This document shows, piece after piece, positions 1 to 5,396 of a DNA stretch of 9,061 nucleotides. Origin of the DNA: Alphaproteobacteria bacterium (GTDB lineage: Bacteria > Pseudomonadota > Alphaproteobacteria > Rhodobacterales > Rhodobacteraceae); contig RFGD01000013.1 in NCBI GenBank assembly GCA_003696705.1, positions 1-9,061 of the forward strand, read 5' to 3'. The position numbers and the translations under genes are program-made. Under the pieces are notes generated by a model. The model saw only the letters and a program-made list of their open reading frames with translations, made no database searches and was not told the DNA's origin. Positions within the stretch are counted from its first letter, which is position 1. Each line of letters begins with the position of its first letter.

Positions 1-872
1 ACCCGGGCCGAGGACAGGAGCATGGCCGGAAAGTCCGACAGCCGCAGCGTGCCGATCACGAAGCCGATGGCGATGGTGACGACGACGGCGGTGGCCCCGG
101 CCTCGGTCGGGGTCAGCCGGCCCGAGAAGATGCCGTAGAAGATGATGGCCGGCACGATGAAGGCATACCACCCCGACCGCAGCGTCTCCCAGAGGCGCGC
201 CGCCCATTCGCCGAAGCTGACGGCGCCGCCGCCCTCGTAGCCGTGAAGCCGGTTCATCACGATGTTCGTCACGAGGATCGAGACGAGGATGAGGATCCCC
301 GGGATGAGCGCCGCCTGAAACAGCGTCGAGGCCGAGATGCCGAGGACGAGGCCGATGATGATATAGGCGATCGACGGCGGGATGAGGATGCCCGTGCAGG
401 CCCCCGACGCCACCAGCGCGCAGGCATAGGCGCGCGGATAGCCCGCCTCGACCAGCCGGTCGATGGTCATCCGCCCGACCGCCGCCGCCCCCGCCGCGTC
501 CGAGCCCGAGATGGCCGCGAACATGCCGCAGACAAGGACCGTGGCCGAGCCGAAGCCGCCCCGCGTCCAGGCGGTCAGCGCCTCGGCCACGTCCAGGAAC
601 TTGCGGCTGAGCCCCGTGCGCACCAGGACGTCGCCCGTCAGGATGAAGAGCGGCACGGCCGTGAGCGCGAAGGCGTCGATGCCGTCGAAAAGGCTTTCCC
701 CGACAAGGCTGAGCGGCAGATCCCCCGACAGGACCAGCATCGAGATCGAGGCCACCCCGATCGCGGCCCAGACGGGCACCGCCAGCGCGCAGAGAAGGAC
801 GAAAAGGGCGACCGGCAGGTAGAAGGCGAGCCCGAGCTCGACCGTCTGCGCCTGAAGCGTGTTCCAGAGCAT
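1..872 (-). CDS. dctM: TRAP transporter large permease DctM (C-terminus cut by window edge)
   Basis: Large membrane subunit of a tripartite ATP-independent periplasmic transporter, the ion-coupled channel that takes substrate from the periplasmic DctP protein. The frame is open from an ATG at 872 to position 1, giving 290 residues of a family that is usually about 425-440 long, so roughly the last third is outside. Family hallmarks are visible: AFALTAVPLFILTG (about residues 67-80), the AAISGSDAAGAAAVG loop (119-133), GILIPPS (161-167) and GIFSGRLTPTEAGA (247-260), separated by long hydrophobic helices. It starts 12 bases after the dctQ stop, behind a G-rich stretch (GGGGGCGGG) that is only a fair ribosome site, so translation coupled to dctQ is likely. 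The family assignment is firm; the substrate cannot be read from this subunit. Confidence 0.95.
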   Translation of the reverse strand, partial: MLWNTLQAQTVELGLAFYLPVALFVLLCALAVPVWAAIGVASISMLVLSGDLPLSLVGESLFDGIDAFALTAVPLFILTGDVLVRTGLSRKFLDVAEALTAWTRGGFGSATVLVCGMFAAISGSDAAGAAAVGRMTIDRLVEAGYPRAYACALVASGACTGILIPPSIAYIIIGLVLGISASTLFQAALIPGILILVSILVTNIVMNRLHGYEGGGAVSFGEWAARLWETLRSGWYAFIVPAIIFYGIFSGRLTPTEAGATAVVVTIAIGFVIGTLRLSDFPAMLLSSAR

Positions 873-884
873 CGGCCCGCCCCC

Positions 885-1400
885 TCAGTCGAAGAGCCTG
901 TCGCCTTCGTAGACGGGCACGCCGTCGCGAAGGCTTCGAAGGTCGCGCAGGAAGGACTGCACGAGGCGCAGGATCATGAGCGAGAAGCCGATGGGCACGG
1001 CGGCAAGAAACCACACCATCGACACGCGAAGCCCATGGCTGACCGAGCCGAAGCGCGCCGAGACGAGGACGTTCTGAAACGACCAGTAGAGCGCCACGAC
1101 GGCCACCGCGAACATCACGAGATCGCCGAAGATGTAGAGCGCCGCCTTCGCCCGGGGCCCGAGGTAGTGCATGACGACGTCGATGCGGATGTGGGCGCGT
1201 TCGCGCACCGCCGCGGCCGCCCCGATCCAGGCGAGGTAGATGAAGGCATAGCGCACGATCTCTTCGCCCCAGATCGAGGAATAGGCGAAGATCTCGCGCC
1301 GCAGGACCTCGATGGCCATGGTCGCGACGAGCATGACGTAGAAGACGAGAAGCGCCCAGCGTTCGGCGTTCGCGTCAAGGACCTTGAGAATGCGGCGCAT
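885..1400 (-). CDS. dctQ: TRAP transporter small permease DctQ
   Basis: Small membrane subunit of the TRAP transporter, partner of DctM. The product is 171 residues, typical of the family. Four hydrophobic segments lie at about residues 15-33, 48-66, 86-106 and 127-146. The DctQ signature is seen as WGEEIVRYAFIYLAWIGAA (44-62) followed by RERAHIRID (66-74). The start is the ATG at 1400: it has AGGAGG 4 bases upstream (1405-1410). The frame stays open 50 codons further, but that extension is Pro/Arg/Gly-rich and reads like noncoding GC-rich DNA. It lies between dctP and dctM in one operon. A 204-base gap with a strong hairpin separates it from dctP, which may lower permease expression relative to the binding protein. 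Confidence 0.95.
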   Translation of the reverse strand: MRRILKVLDANAERWALLVFYVMLVATMAIEVLRREIFAYSSIWGEEIVRYAFIYLAWIGAAAAVRERAHIRIDVVMHYLGPRAKAALYIFGDLVMFAVAVVALYWSFQNVLVSARFGSVSHGLRVSMVWFLAAVPIGFSLMILRLVQSFLRDLRSLRDGVPVYEGDRLFD

Positions 1401-1430
1401 GAAGCCTCCTTCTGATCGCCTTCGGGGCGC

Positions 1431-1456
1431 GCCCGGGGGCAGGGCCCGGGGGCAGG
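1431..1456. repeat. 13-bp perfect tandem duplication
   Basis: The 13-mer GCCCGGGGGCAGG occurs twice head to tail (1431-1443 and 1444-1456), followed by a further GCAGG fragment. It lies about 30 bases upstream of the dctQ start on the transcript. It looks like replication-slippage growth in a GC-rich spacer; no protein-binding role can be argued from the sequence. Confidence 0.85.
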
Positions 1457-1530
1457 GCAGGGACCGGGGCGCGCGGGGCCGGACGGGACCGGATCGGGGG
1501 GGGCGGCCCCTCGGCCTTCGGGGTGGCGGC

Positions 1531-1560
1531 CCCGTCGCGCCCCGTCGCACCCGGTCGCAC
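1531..1560. repeat. Three 10-bp tandem repeats
   Basis: Three adjacent copies are seen: CCCGTCGCGC, CCCGTCGCAC and CCGGTCGCAC. The second differs from each neighbour by one base. They directly abut the 11-bp hairpin at 1561-1588 in the dctP-dctQ spacer. Function is unknown. Confidence 0.8.
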
Positions 1561-1588
1561 CCGGCCGGCGGTCAGTGCCGCCGGCCGG
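1561..1588 (-). promoter_or_regulatory. Intercistronic hairpin after dctP
   Basis: Perfect inverted repeat: an 11-bp arm CCGGCCGGCGG (1561-1571), a 6-base loop (1572-1577) and the exact complement CCGCCGGCCGG (1578-1588). On the minus transcript it begins 16 bases after the dctP stop. There is no T-run after it, so a classic intrinsic terminator is unlikely. Its position between binding-protein and permease genes fits a structure that stabilises the upstream mRNA or causes partial attenuation, a common arrangement in binding-protein transport operons. That role is inference. Confidence 0.6.
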
Positions 1589-1604
1589 GGTCGCGGCGCC
1601 GGGC

Positions 1605-2759
1605 TCAGGCGTCGTGGACGTAGTAGCGGCTTGGCGTCTCGACCGCCTCCTCGAGCCGGGCGAAGGCCTCCATCGAGCCGGCCAGTTCGACCTTGAACGG
1701 GTCCCATTCGGGCCGCTGATAGCCGCCGGCGGCCTTCCACTGGGCCAGCTGGTCGTCGGTCAGCGAGTGGAACTGGACGCCGGCCTTGCGCAGCTCGGCC
1801 ATGGCGAAGGTCCGCGCCGAGGGCACCTTGGCAAGGTTCTGGTGGAAGGTCATCTCGGAGGCCCACATGATGCCGTCCTGCACCTCGGGCGGCAGGCTGT
1901 TGAACCATTCGAGGTTGCACGAATAGACCTGGCTGTCGGGCACCGCCCGGGTGAAGGTCACATGGCTCAGGATGTCCTTGAAGCCGAAGACGTAGAGCGC
2001 CCCGACCGAGGGGTCGAGCGCATCGGCCACGCCCTGCTTGATGGCGGCCGGGGTCTCTCCCCAGGCGACGGGGGTCGGGTTGGCGCCGACCATGCGGTAA
2101 TACTGTTGCAGCATCTTCGAGCCGGGGACGCGGAACTTCACCCCCTTGAGGTCCGAGGGCAGGATCACCGGCTTGCCGCCCTTGCGCACGGCGACGACGC
2201 GCGGGTCGATGACGACGTAGAACAGCGCCTTGAAGCCCGAGGCCTCGATCTTCGGGTGCACCTCTTCCTTCCAGGCCTTCGAGGTCACGAGGTTCACGAA
2301 GCGCTGATTGGCGCCGCAGAAGTAGGGCAGGTTGATGAGGTCCACCGCCGAGGCGAAGGGCGCGAAGTTCGACAGCGAATGCTGCGCCGCCTGGATGGTG
2401 CCCGCCTGGACCTTCTGCGCCAGCGCCCCGCCGGCGCCAAGCTGGCCGCCGGGCGCAAGCTTCACGTAGACCCGGCCGTTGGTCGCGTTCTGGATGTTCT
2501 CCTTCAGGTCGAGCTGCATGATCGGATAGCTGCGCGAGGCGCCGAGGACATAGGCCGTGGCGATGGTCATCGTGTAATCGGCCGCCTTCTCGCGCTCGCG
2601 CTCCTCGCGGGCGGTCTGGGCGACGGCCTTGTCGGACCAGAGGACGCCGGCCGCCCCGGCGACCAGCGCCGCGGTGAAGCCGCCGGCCCCGGCAAGCCTG
2701 AGGAAATTCCGCCGCTCGCGCGAGGCGAGCTCGGTCTCGGGGTCATGGGTGTCGGTCAA
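1605..2759 (-). CDS. dctP: TRAP transporter substrate-binding protein DctP, Tat-exported
   Basis: Periplasmic receptor that captures the substrate and delivers it to DctQM. The product is 384 residues. The N-terminus has a twin-arginine signal: ERRNFLRLAG (about residues 15-24), a hydrophobic stretch (25-41) and an AVAQ cleavage region (45-48). The mature part shows DctP-family features: APGGQLGAG (102-110) and GVKFRVPGS, whose Arg (about 210) matches the conserved arginine that usually binds a carboxylate. The start is TTG at 2759: GGAGG sits 7 bases upstream, no ATG or GTG in frame precedes the signal peptide, and TTG overlaps the TGA of the upstream small gene as TTGA, implying coupled translation. 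Tat export suggests folding in the cytoplasm. Ligand unknown; probably an organic acid or sulfonate-like anion. Confidence 0.93.
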   Translation of the reverse strand: MTDTHDPETELASRERRNFLRLAGAGGFTAALVAGAAGVLWSDKAVAQTAREEREREKAADYTMTIATAYVLGASRSYPIMQLDLKENIQNATNGRVYVKLAPGGQLGAGGALAQKVQAGTIQAAQHSLSNFAPFASAVDLINLPYFCGANQRFVNLVTSKAWKEEVHPKIEASGFKALFYVVIDPRVVAVRKGGKPVILPSDLKGVKFRVPGSKMLQQYYRMVGANPTPVAWGETPAAIKQGVADALDPSVGALYVFGFKDILSHVTFTRAVPDSQVYSCNLEWFNSLPPEVQDGIMWASEMTFHQNLAKVPSARTFAMAELRKAGVQFHSLTDDQLAQWKAAGGYQRPEWDPFKVELAGSMEAFARLEEAVETPSRYYVHDA

Positions 2760-3019
2760 TTGTCTTCCTCCCTGGATTCGGCCGCGCCGTCGGGGCCCGT
2801 TGCCGGTGCGCCCGACGCGTCCGGTGCGCCCGGCGCGGCCGCGTTGCGCGCCGTCTCGCGCGCTTCTCGTTGAAGAATGGCCACCACGAAGGCGATCGTC
2901 GCGGCCCATAGCACCAGCATCTCCTGCACGTCGGTCAGGAACGGCCGGTAGCCCGCCGAGCCGAGCACGACATTGGCCGTGAAGACGGCCAGGAACAGAC
3001 CGGCGACAAGAAGTGCCAT
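2756..3019 (-). CDS. Small two-helix membrane protein, first gene of the TRAP operon
   Basis: An 87-residue protein with no assignment I recognise. Two hydrophobic segments are clear: about residues 2-22 (begins MALLVAGLFLAVFTANVVLG) and 33-49 (EMLVLWAATIAFVVAIL). They flank a short loop, YRPFLTDVQ. The C-terminal tail (about 55-87) is Ala/Pro/Gly-rich and ends in acidic residues, probably disordered. The ATG at 3019 has GGAGG 6 bases upstream (3026-3030), a better ribosome site than most here. The stop overlaps the dctP TTG start. It is downstream of the operator-controlled promoter, so it is the first product of the TRAP operon. It is distinct from DctQ, which is present separately. It could be an accessory or assembly subunit of the transporter; this is inference from position. 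The frame also runs upstream of 3019 without real coding character. Confidence 0.8.
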   Translation of the reverse strand: MALLVAGLFLAVFTANVVLGSAGYRPFLTDVQEMLVLWAATIAFVVAILQREARETARNAAAPGAPDASGAPATGPDGAAESREEDN

Positions 3020-3058
3020 GCGCCCCCTCCGGATTGCGTGCCTGCGGCGGACGGGGCG

Positions 3059-3088
3059 AGTGTAAGCGCTTGCACGGCCATCGGGCAA
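3059..3088 (-). promoter_or_regulatory. Predicted sigma-70-type promoter of the TRAP operon
   Basis: On the minus strand, TTGCCC (3083-3088) and TACACT (3059-3064) are spaced by 18 bases. TACACT keeps the TA---T and fourth-position A of the -10 consensus. The predicted start near 3052 gives a leader of about 30 bases to the ATG at 3019. The left LacI palindrome overlaps the -10 box by four bases, as expected for repression by blocking polymerase. Confidence 0.5.
3061..3074. promoter_or_regulatory. LacI-family operator, left copy
   Basis: TGTAAGCGCTTGCA, an even palindrome with central CG and a single mismatched pair (13 of 14 positions shared with the right copy). This form, TGNAANCG-NTTNCA, is the usual target of LacI/GntR/CcpA-type regulators. 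It overlaps the predicted -10 of the TRAP promoter, and the adjacent gene encodes a LacI-family protein, so the pair is very likely regulator and site. Confidence 0.85.
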
Positions 3089-3096
3089 GCGATTCG

Positions 3097-3110
3097 TGCA
3101 AGCGCTTGCA
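3097..3110. promoter_or_regulatory. LacI-family operator, right copy
   Basis: TGCAAGCGCTTGCA, a perfect 14-bp palindrome. Its centre is 36 bases from that of the left copy. It lies just upstream of the predicted TRAP -35 and 63 bases before the regulator's ATG, so it could serve autoregulation, or cooperative binding with the left copy. Confidence 0.87.
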
Positions 3111-3173
3111 TGGGGCTTGGCTTTGCCGGGACCCGGTGAAAGGATTGGTGTCGGTGTCGGCCGGGAGGCGGAT

Positions 3174-4238
3174 ATGGAAGAAGACGGCAAGGGGCAGGCG
3201 GCGGACCGCGGCGAGGGCGCGCCGACGCTCGAGGACGTGGCGCGGCGCGCCGGCGTCTCGACGGCGACGGTCAGCCGCGCCCTCAACACGCCCGAGCGCG
3301 TCGCGCCCCCGACCCGAGAGAAGGTCGACGCCGCCGTGCGCGCGCTGGGATACGTGCCGAATTTCGGCGCCCGGGCCATGGCGGCGCGGCGCACGAACAC
3401 GATCGGCGCCATCATCCCGACGATGGAAAACGCCATCTTCGCGCGCGGCATCCAGGCCTTTCAGGAAGCCCTTCAGGCCGAGGGCTACACGCTTCTGGTG
3501 GCGTCGTCGCTTTACGATCCCGCGGTCGAGGAGGCCGAGGTGCGCGCCCTGGTCGCCCGCGGCGCCGAGGGGCTTCTGCTCATCGGTCACGACCGCGACC
3601 CGGCCATCACCCGCTTTCTGGCCGCGCGCGGCATTCCGGCGGTCGTCACCTGGACCTGGCAGGCCGACGGGCCGGTGCCCTCGGTCGGTTTCGACAACCG
3701 CGCCACGATGCAGGAAATGGCCGGCCAGGTCATCGCCATGGGGCATCGGCGGCTGGCGGCCATCTCGGCGCCGACGGCGGCCAACGACCGCGCCCGCGCC
3801 CGGGTCGAGGGCATCCGCGCGGCCATGGCGGCGGCGGGGCTGGACCCGGCCGCGCTCGACGTCGTCGAGACGCCCTATGGCATCGACACGGGCGCGGCCG
3901 CCTTCGCCCGGCTGATGAGCCGCCAGCACCCGCCGACCGCCGTCATCTGCGGCAACGACGTCCTGGCCGCCGGGGCGCTGCGCGCCGCCCACGAGATGGG
4001 GATCGACGTGCCGGGCCGGGTCTCGGTCACCGGCTTCGACGACATCGACCTGGCCGAGGTGGTGCGCCCCGCGCTGACCACCGTCCACGTCCCCCACCGC
4101 AAGATGGGCCGGGCCGCGGCGGCGGCCTTGGTGGCGATGATCCGGGGCGGCCCCACGCCGGCCTCGACGCGGCTGGTGGCCGAGATCCGGCTGCGCGCCT
4201 CGCTGGCGCCGCCGCCCGCGGACGCGCCGCCGGGCTGA
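3174..4238 (+). CDS. LacI-family transcriptional regulator of the TRAP operon
   Basis: A 354-residue DNA-binding repressor or activator of the LacI/GalR family. The N-terminal helix-turn-helix is at about residues 18-38 (TLEDVARRAGVSTATVSRALN), followed by GYVPNFGARAMAARRT, the hinge region. The periplasmic-binding-protein-like effector domain runs from about 75 to the end, with IGAIIPTM, the ICGNDVLAAGALRAAHEMG segment, and VSVTGFDDIDLAEVVRPALTT near the C-terminal lobe. The start is the ATG at 3174 with GGGAGG 5 bases upstream (3163-3168). A GTG at 3096 would add 26 codons but lies inside the operator. It faces away from the TRAP operon across two palindromes it probably binds. LacI-family effectors are often sugars or sugar acids, a hint that the TRAP substrate may be a polyol or sugar acid; the effector is not readable from sequence. 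Confidence 0.95.
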   Translation: MEEDGKGQAADRGEGAPTLEDVARRAGVSTATVSRALNTPERVAPPTREKVDAAVRALGYVPNFGARAMAARRTNTIGAIIPTMENAIFARGIQAFQEALQAEGYTLLVASSLYDPAVEEAEVRALVARGAEGLLLIGHDRDPAITRFLAARGIPAVVTWTWQADGPVPSVGFDNRATMQEMAGQVIAMGHRRLAAISAPTAANDRARARVEGIRAAMAAAGLDPAALDVVETPYGIDTGAAAFARLMSRQHPPTAVICGNDVLAAGALRAAHEMGIDVPGRVSVTGFDDIDLAEVVRPALTTVHVPHRKMGRAAAAALVAMIRGGPTPASTRLVAEIRLRASLAPPPADAPPG

Positions 4239-4322
4239 GGGCGCGCCGCCCGCCGGAAGGGTGCGCGGTGGAAGGGGCCGGCCGGAAGGGGCCGGCCGGA
4301 AGGGTGCAGGGCGGTGCGGCCC
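4239..4322. other. Convergent intergenic gap
   Basis: The 84 bases lie between two regulator genes that end facing each other. They contain a 14-bp tandem repeat with embedded GGCCGGCC palindromes. There is no hairpin followed by a T-run on either strand, so no intrinsic terminator can be called. Confidence 0.7.
4270..4304. repeat. 14-bp tandem repeat, 2.5 copies
   Basis: GGAAGGGGCCGGCC is present at 4270-4283 and 4284-4297, followed by a partial copy GGAAGGG (4298-4304). Related CCGGAAGGGTGC sequence occurs on both sides (from about 4254 and from 4296). Each full unit contains the 8-bp palindrome GGCCGGCC. It looks like local duplication in the gap between convergent genes; the palindromes might fold or help end transcription, which is speculative. 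Confidence 0.85.
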
Positions 4323-5249
4323 CTAGGGCGCGGCGGCCCCGCCGGTGCCCCCTTGGGCGGGGGAAGCGGCCGGCCGGCAGAGCGCCTGCCAGAGCCGCTC
4401 GGCCGCCGGCCCGTGGTCGAGGGCCAGCCGCAGCGCGACGATGGAAAGCCGCGTCGCCGGCAGGACGTCCGACAGATCGACAAGCGTGCCGTCGTCGAGA
4501 TCGGCGCGGGCGACGCCGGCCGGCAGCCAGGCAATGCCGATGCCGCGCCGGGCAAAGCCCTGGCCGGCAAGCGTCAGGGCGGTCTCGACCCGCGGCAGCA
4601 GGCGAAGGCCGGGGCCAAGGCGGGGCTGGATCTCGGCGGCGACGACGCGGCCGAGGAAGGCGTCGGCGGGGTAGGCGATGACCGGAAGCTCGGCCGCGGC
4701 GGGCACGCGGGCCGCCAGGGCGGGCGTCGCCACGGGCACCAGCCGTTCGGTGCCAAGCGCGGCGCGTTCGAGGAAGGCGCCGGGGTCGGCGGCGGCCTCG
4801 GCCATGGTCTGATAGCCGATCATGACATCGGCCTGACGGGTCATGAGAAGGGCAAGGCAGTCCTCTCGGTTGGCGGTGCGCAGGCGGAGCCCCGGCCCCT
4901 CGGCGCCAAGCTCGGCGGCGACGAGCCCCGGCACGAGTGTCGCCGTCATCGCGTGCTGGCTGGCGATGACGAGCCGCCCGTGGCGGGCCCGCCCGGCGCG
5001 GCGAAGCTCGGCCGTCATCTCGGCCAGCGCGGCGGCGGCCTGGCGGAATTCCTCGGCGCGGGCGGCGATGGCCGGGTGCACGACGACGGGCTTGCGGCTG
5101 CGGTCGAAAAGCTCGACGCCAAGGCGCGCCTCGATGGCGCGAAGCCGCCGCGAGAAGGCCGGCTGCGTCACCGCCCGCCGCTCGGCCGCGGCGCGGATCG
5201 AGCCGGTGTCGATGACCGCCAGGATGTCCTCGAGCCATTCGAGCCGCAC
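4323..5249 (-). CDS. LysR-family transcriptional regulator
   Basis: A 308-residue LysR-type regulator. The winged helix-turn-helix is at about residues 1-60: LEDILAVIDTGSIRAAAERR, then TQPAFSRRLRAIEARLGVELFDRSRKP. The substrate-binding domain follows from about 91 (GRLVIASQHAMTATLVPGL) to about 290; the last 15 residues are Ala/Gly/Pro-rich and probably disordered. The start is GTG at 5249, the only reasonable start before the DNA-binding domain, with AAGGGGG about 8 bases upstream. It is transcribed away from the lyase operon across a shared 147-base control region, the standard arrangement for a LysR regulator and its target. It therefore probably controls that operon in response to its substrate or a product. 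Convergent with the LacI-type gene. Confidence 0.95.
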   Translation of the reverse strand: MRLEWLEDILAVIDTGSIRAAAERRAVTQPAFSRRLRAIEARLGVELFDRSRKPVVVHPAIAARAEEFRQAAAALAEMTAELRRAGRARHGRLVIASQHAMTATLVPGLVAAELGAEGPGLRLRTANREDCLALLMTRQADVMIGYQTMAEAAADPGAFLERAALGTERLVPVATPALAARVPAAAELPVIAYPADAFLGRVVAAEIQPRLGPGLRLLPRVETALTLAGQGFARRGIGIAWLPAGVARADLDDGTLVDLSDVLPATRLSIVALRLALDHGPAAERLWQALCRPAASPAQGGTGGAAAP

Positions 5250-5277
5250 GGGCCGCCCCCTTGCCGTTGCCCCCTCG

Positions 5278-5296
5278 CCCCCGCCGGCGGCGGGGG
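5278..5296 (-). other. Hairpin in the predicted LysR mRNA leader
   Basis: CCCCCGCC (5278-5285), loop GGC, then its exact complement GGCGGGGG (5289-5296): an 8-bp all-GC stem. It lies between the predicted LysR promoter and its GTG start, so it would be in the mRNA leader. It could limit expression of the regulator; alternatively it is chance in GC-rich DNA. Confidence 0.4.
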
Positions 5297-5299
5297 ATC

Positions 5300-5335
5300 A
5301 TGCCGTTTCTGCATGTTATTTCCGAGAATCGGCAT
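5300..5335. promoter_or_regulatory. Imperfect inverted repeat, probable LysR-regulator binding site
   Basis: Arms ATGCCGTTTCT (5300-5310) and AGAATCGGCAT (5325-5335) pair at 10 of 11 positions around a 14-base spacer. It is the most striking dyad in this gap. Its centre falls on the predicted -10 of the LysR gene (5315-5320), and it would lie about 35-70 bases upstream of a start near 5370 for the lyase operon. That is where LysR-type proteins usually bind to repress themselves and activate the divergent target. It does not show a clean T-N11-A core, so the assignment rests on position and symmetry. Confidence 0.6.
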
Positions 5336-5343
5336 TTGCGCAA
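5315..5343 (-). promoter_or_regulatory. Candidate promoter of the LysR gene
   Basis: Minus strand: TTGCGC (5338-5343) and AATAAC (5315-5320) with a 17-base spacer; AATAAC matches four of six -10 positions. The -35 is part of the palindrome TTGCGCAA (5336-5343). Confidence 0.35.
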
Positions 5344-5363
5344 TTTTCCGGGGGCGCTAAGCT
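5336..5363 (+). promoter_or_regulatory. Candidate promoter of the lyase operon
   Basis: Plus strand: TTGCGC (5336-5341) and a weak -10, TAAGCT (5358-5363), 16 bases apart. The weak -10 would fit a promoter that needs an activator, here the LysR protein. The -35 shares the TTGCGCAA palindrome with the opposite promoter. Confidence 0.3.
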
Positions 5364-5396
5364 GCCGTTTCGGTAGTATCAACGAGGTTGCGCCCC

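Larger units (their letters stand above)
1401..1604 (-). other. dctP-dctQ spacer with hairpin and short tandem repeats
   Basis: This is an unusually long gap for genes of one operon. Reading along the transcript it holds a perfect 11-bp stem hairpin just after the dctP stop, then three copies of a 10-bp repeat, then two copies of a 13-bp repeat, and finally the dctQ ribosome site. The run is strongly G/C biased and no convincing small gene was found. Each element is listed separately. Its likely role is to set different transcript levels for dctP and dctQM; this is inference from position. Confidence 0.6.
3020..3173. promoter_or_regulatory. Divergent control region between TRAP operon and lacI-type gene
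   Basis: The 154-base gap holds the leftward TRAP promoter, two LacI-type palindromes and the ribosome sites of both flanking genes. A third, degraded site (GGCAAGCGATTCGT, 3084-3097; about 9 of 14 positions match the palindrome) lies between the two good ones. No convincing rightward promoter could be picked for the regulator gene; it should start near or right of 3110. Confidence 0.75.
5250..5396. promoter_or_regulatory. Divergent control region between LysR gene and lyase operon
   Basis: An island of visibly lower GC (about 5300-5385) in GC-rich surroundings. It holds an 11-bp-arm inverted repeat, an 8-bp palindrome that could act as -35 for both directions, a hairpin in the LysR leader and the ribosome sites of both genes. 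Confidence 0.7.

Noticed and set aside
243..1415. Long plus-strand open frame (390 codons) opposite dctM and dctQ
   Set aside because: Composition is almost all Arg/Asp/Glu/His/Gly, typical of the antisense frame of a GC-rich gene; the minus strand has clear membrane-protein motifs there.
1401..1550. 50-codon N-terminal extension of DctQ
   Set aside because: Pro/Arg-rich, overlaps tandem repeats, and the ATG at 1400 has an AGGAGG site.
2744..2746. ATG near the dctP N-terminus as a start
   Set aside because: It is out of frame with dctP; TTG at 2759 is in frame with a good ribosome site.
1575..2873. Plus-strand open frame of 432 codons opposite dctP
   Set aside because: It mirrors the coding strand of dctP and shows no domain or ribosome site.
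3096..3173. GTG start for the LacI-family gene
   Set aside because: The extra 26 codons lie on the operator and promoter region, and ATG 3174 has GGGAGG at proper spacing.
1605..4097. A single 830-codon minus-strand frame ending with dctP
   Set aside because: Only the last 384 codons are protein-like. The upstream part crosses the small membrane gene, the operators and the antisense of the LacI gene.
5388..5396. TTG start three codons upstream for the lyase
   Set aside because: It abuts ACGAGG with no spacing, whereas ATG 5397 has a workable 9-base spacer and starts like the family.
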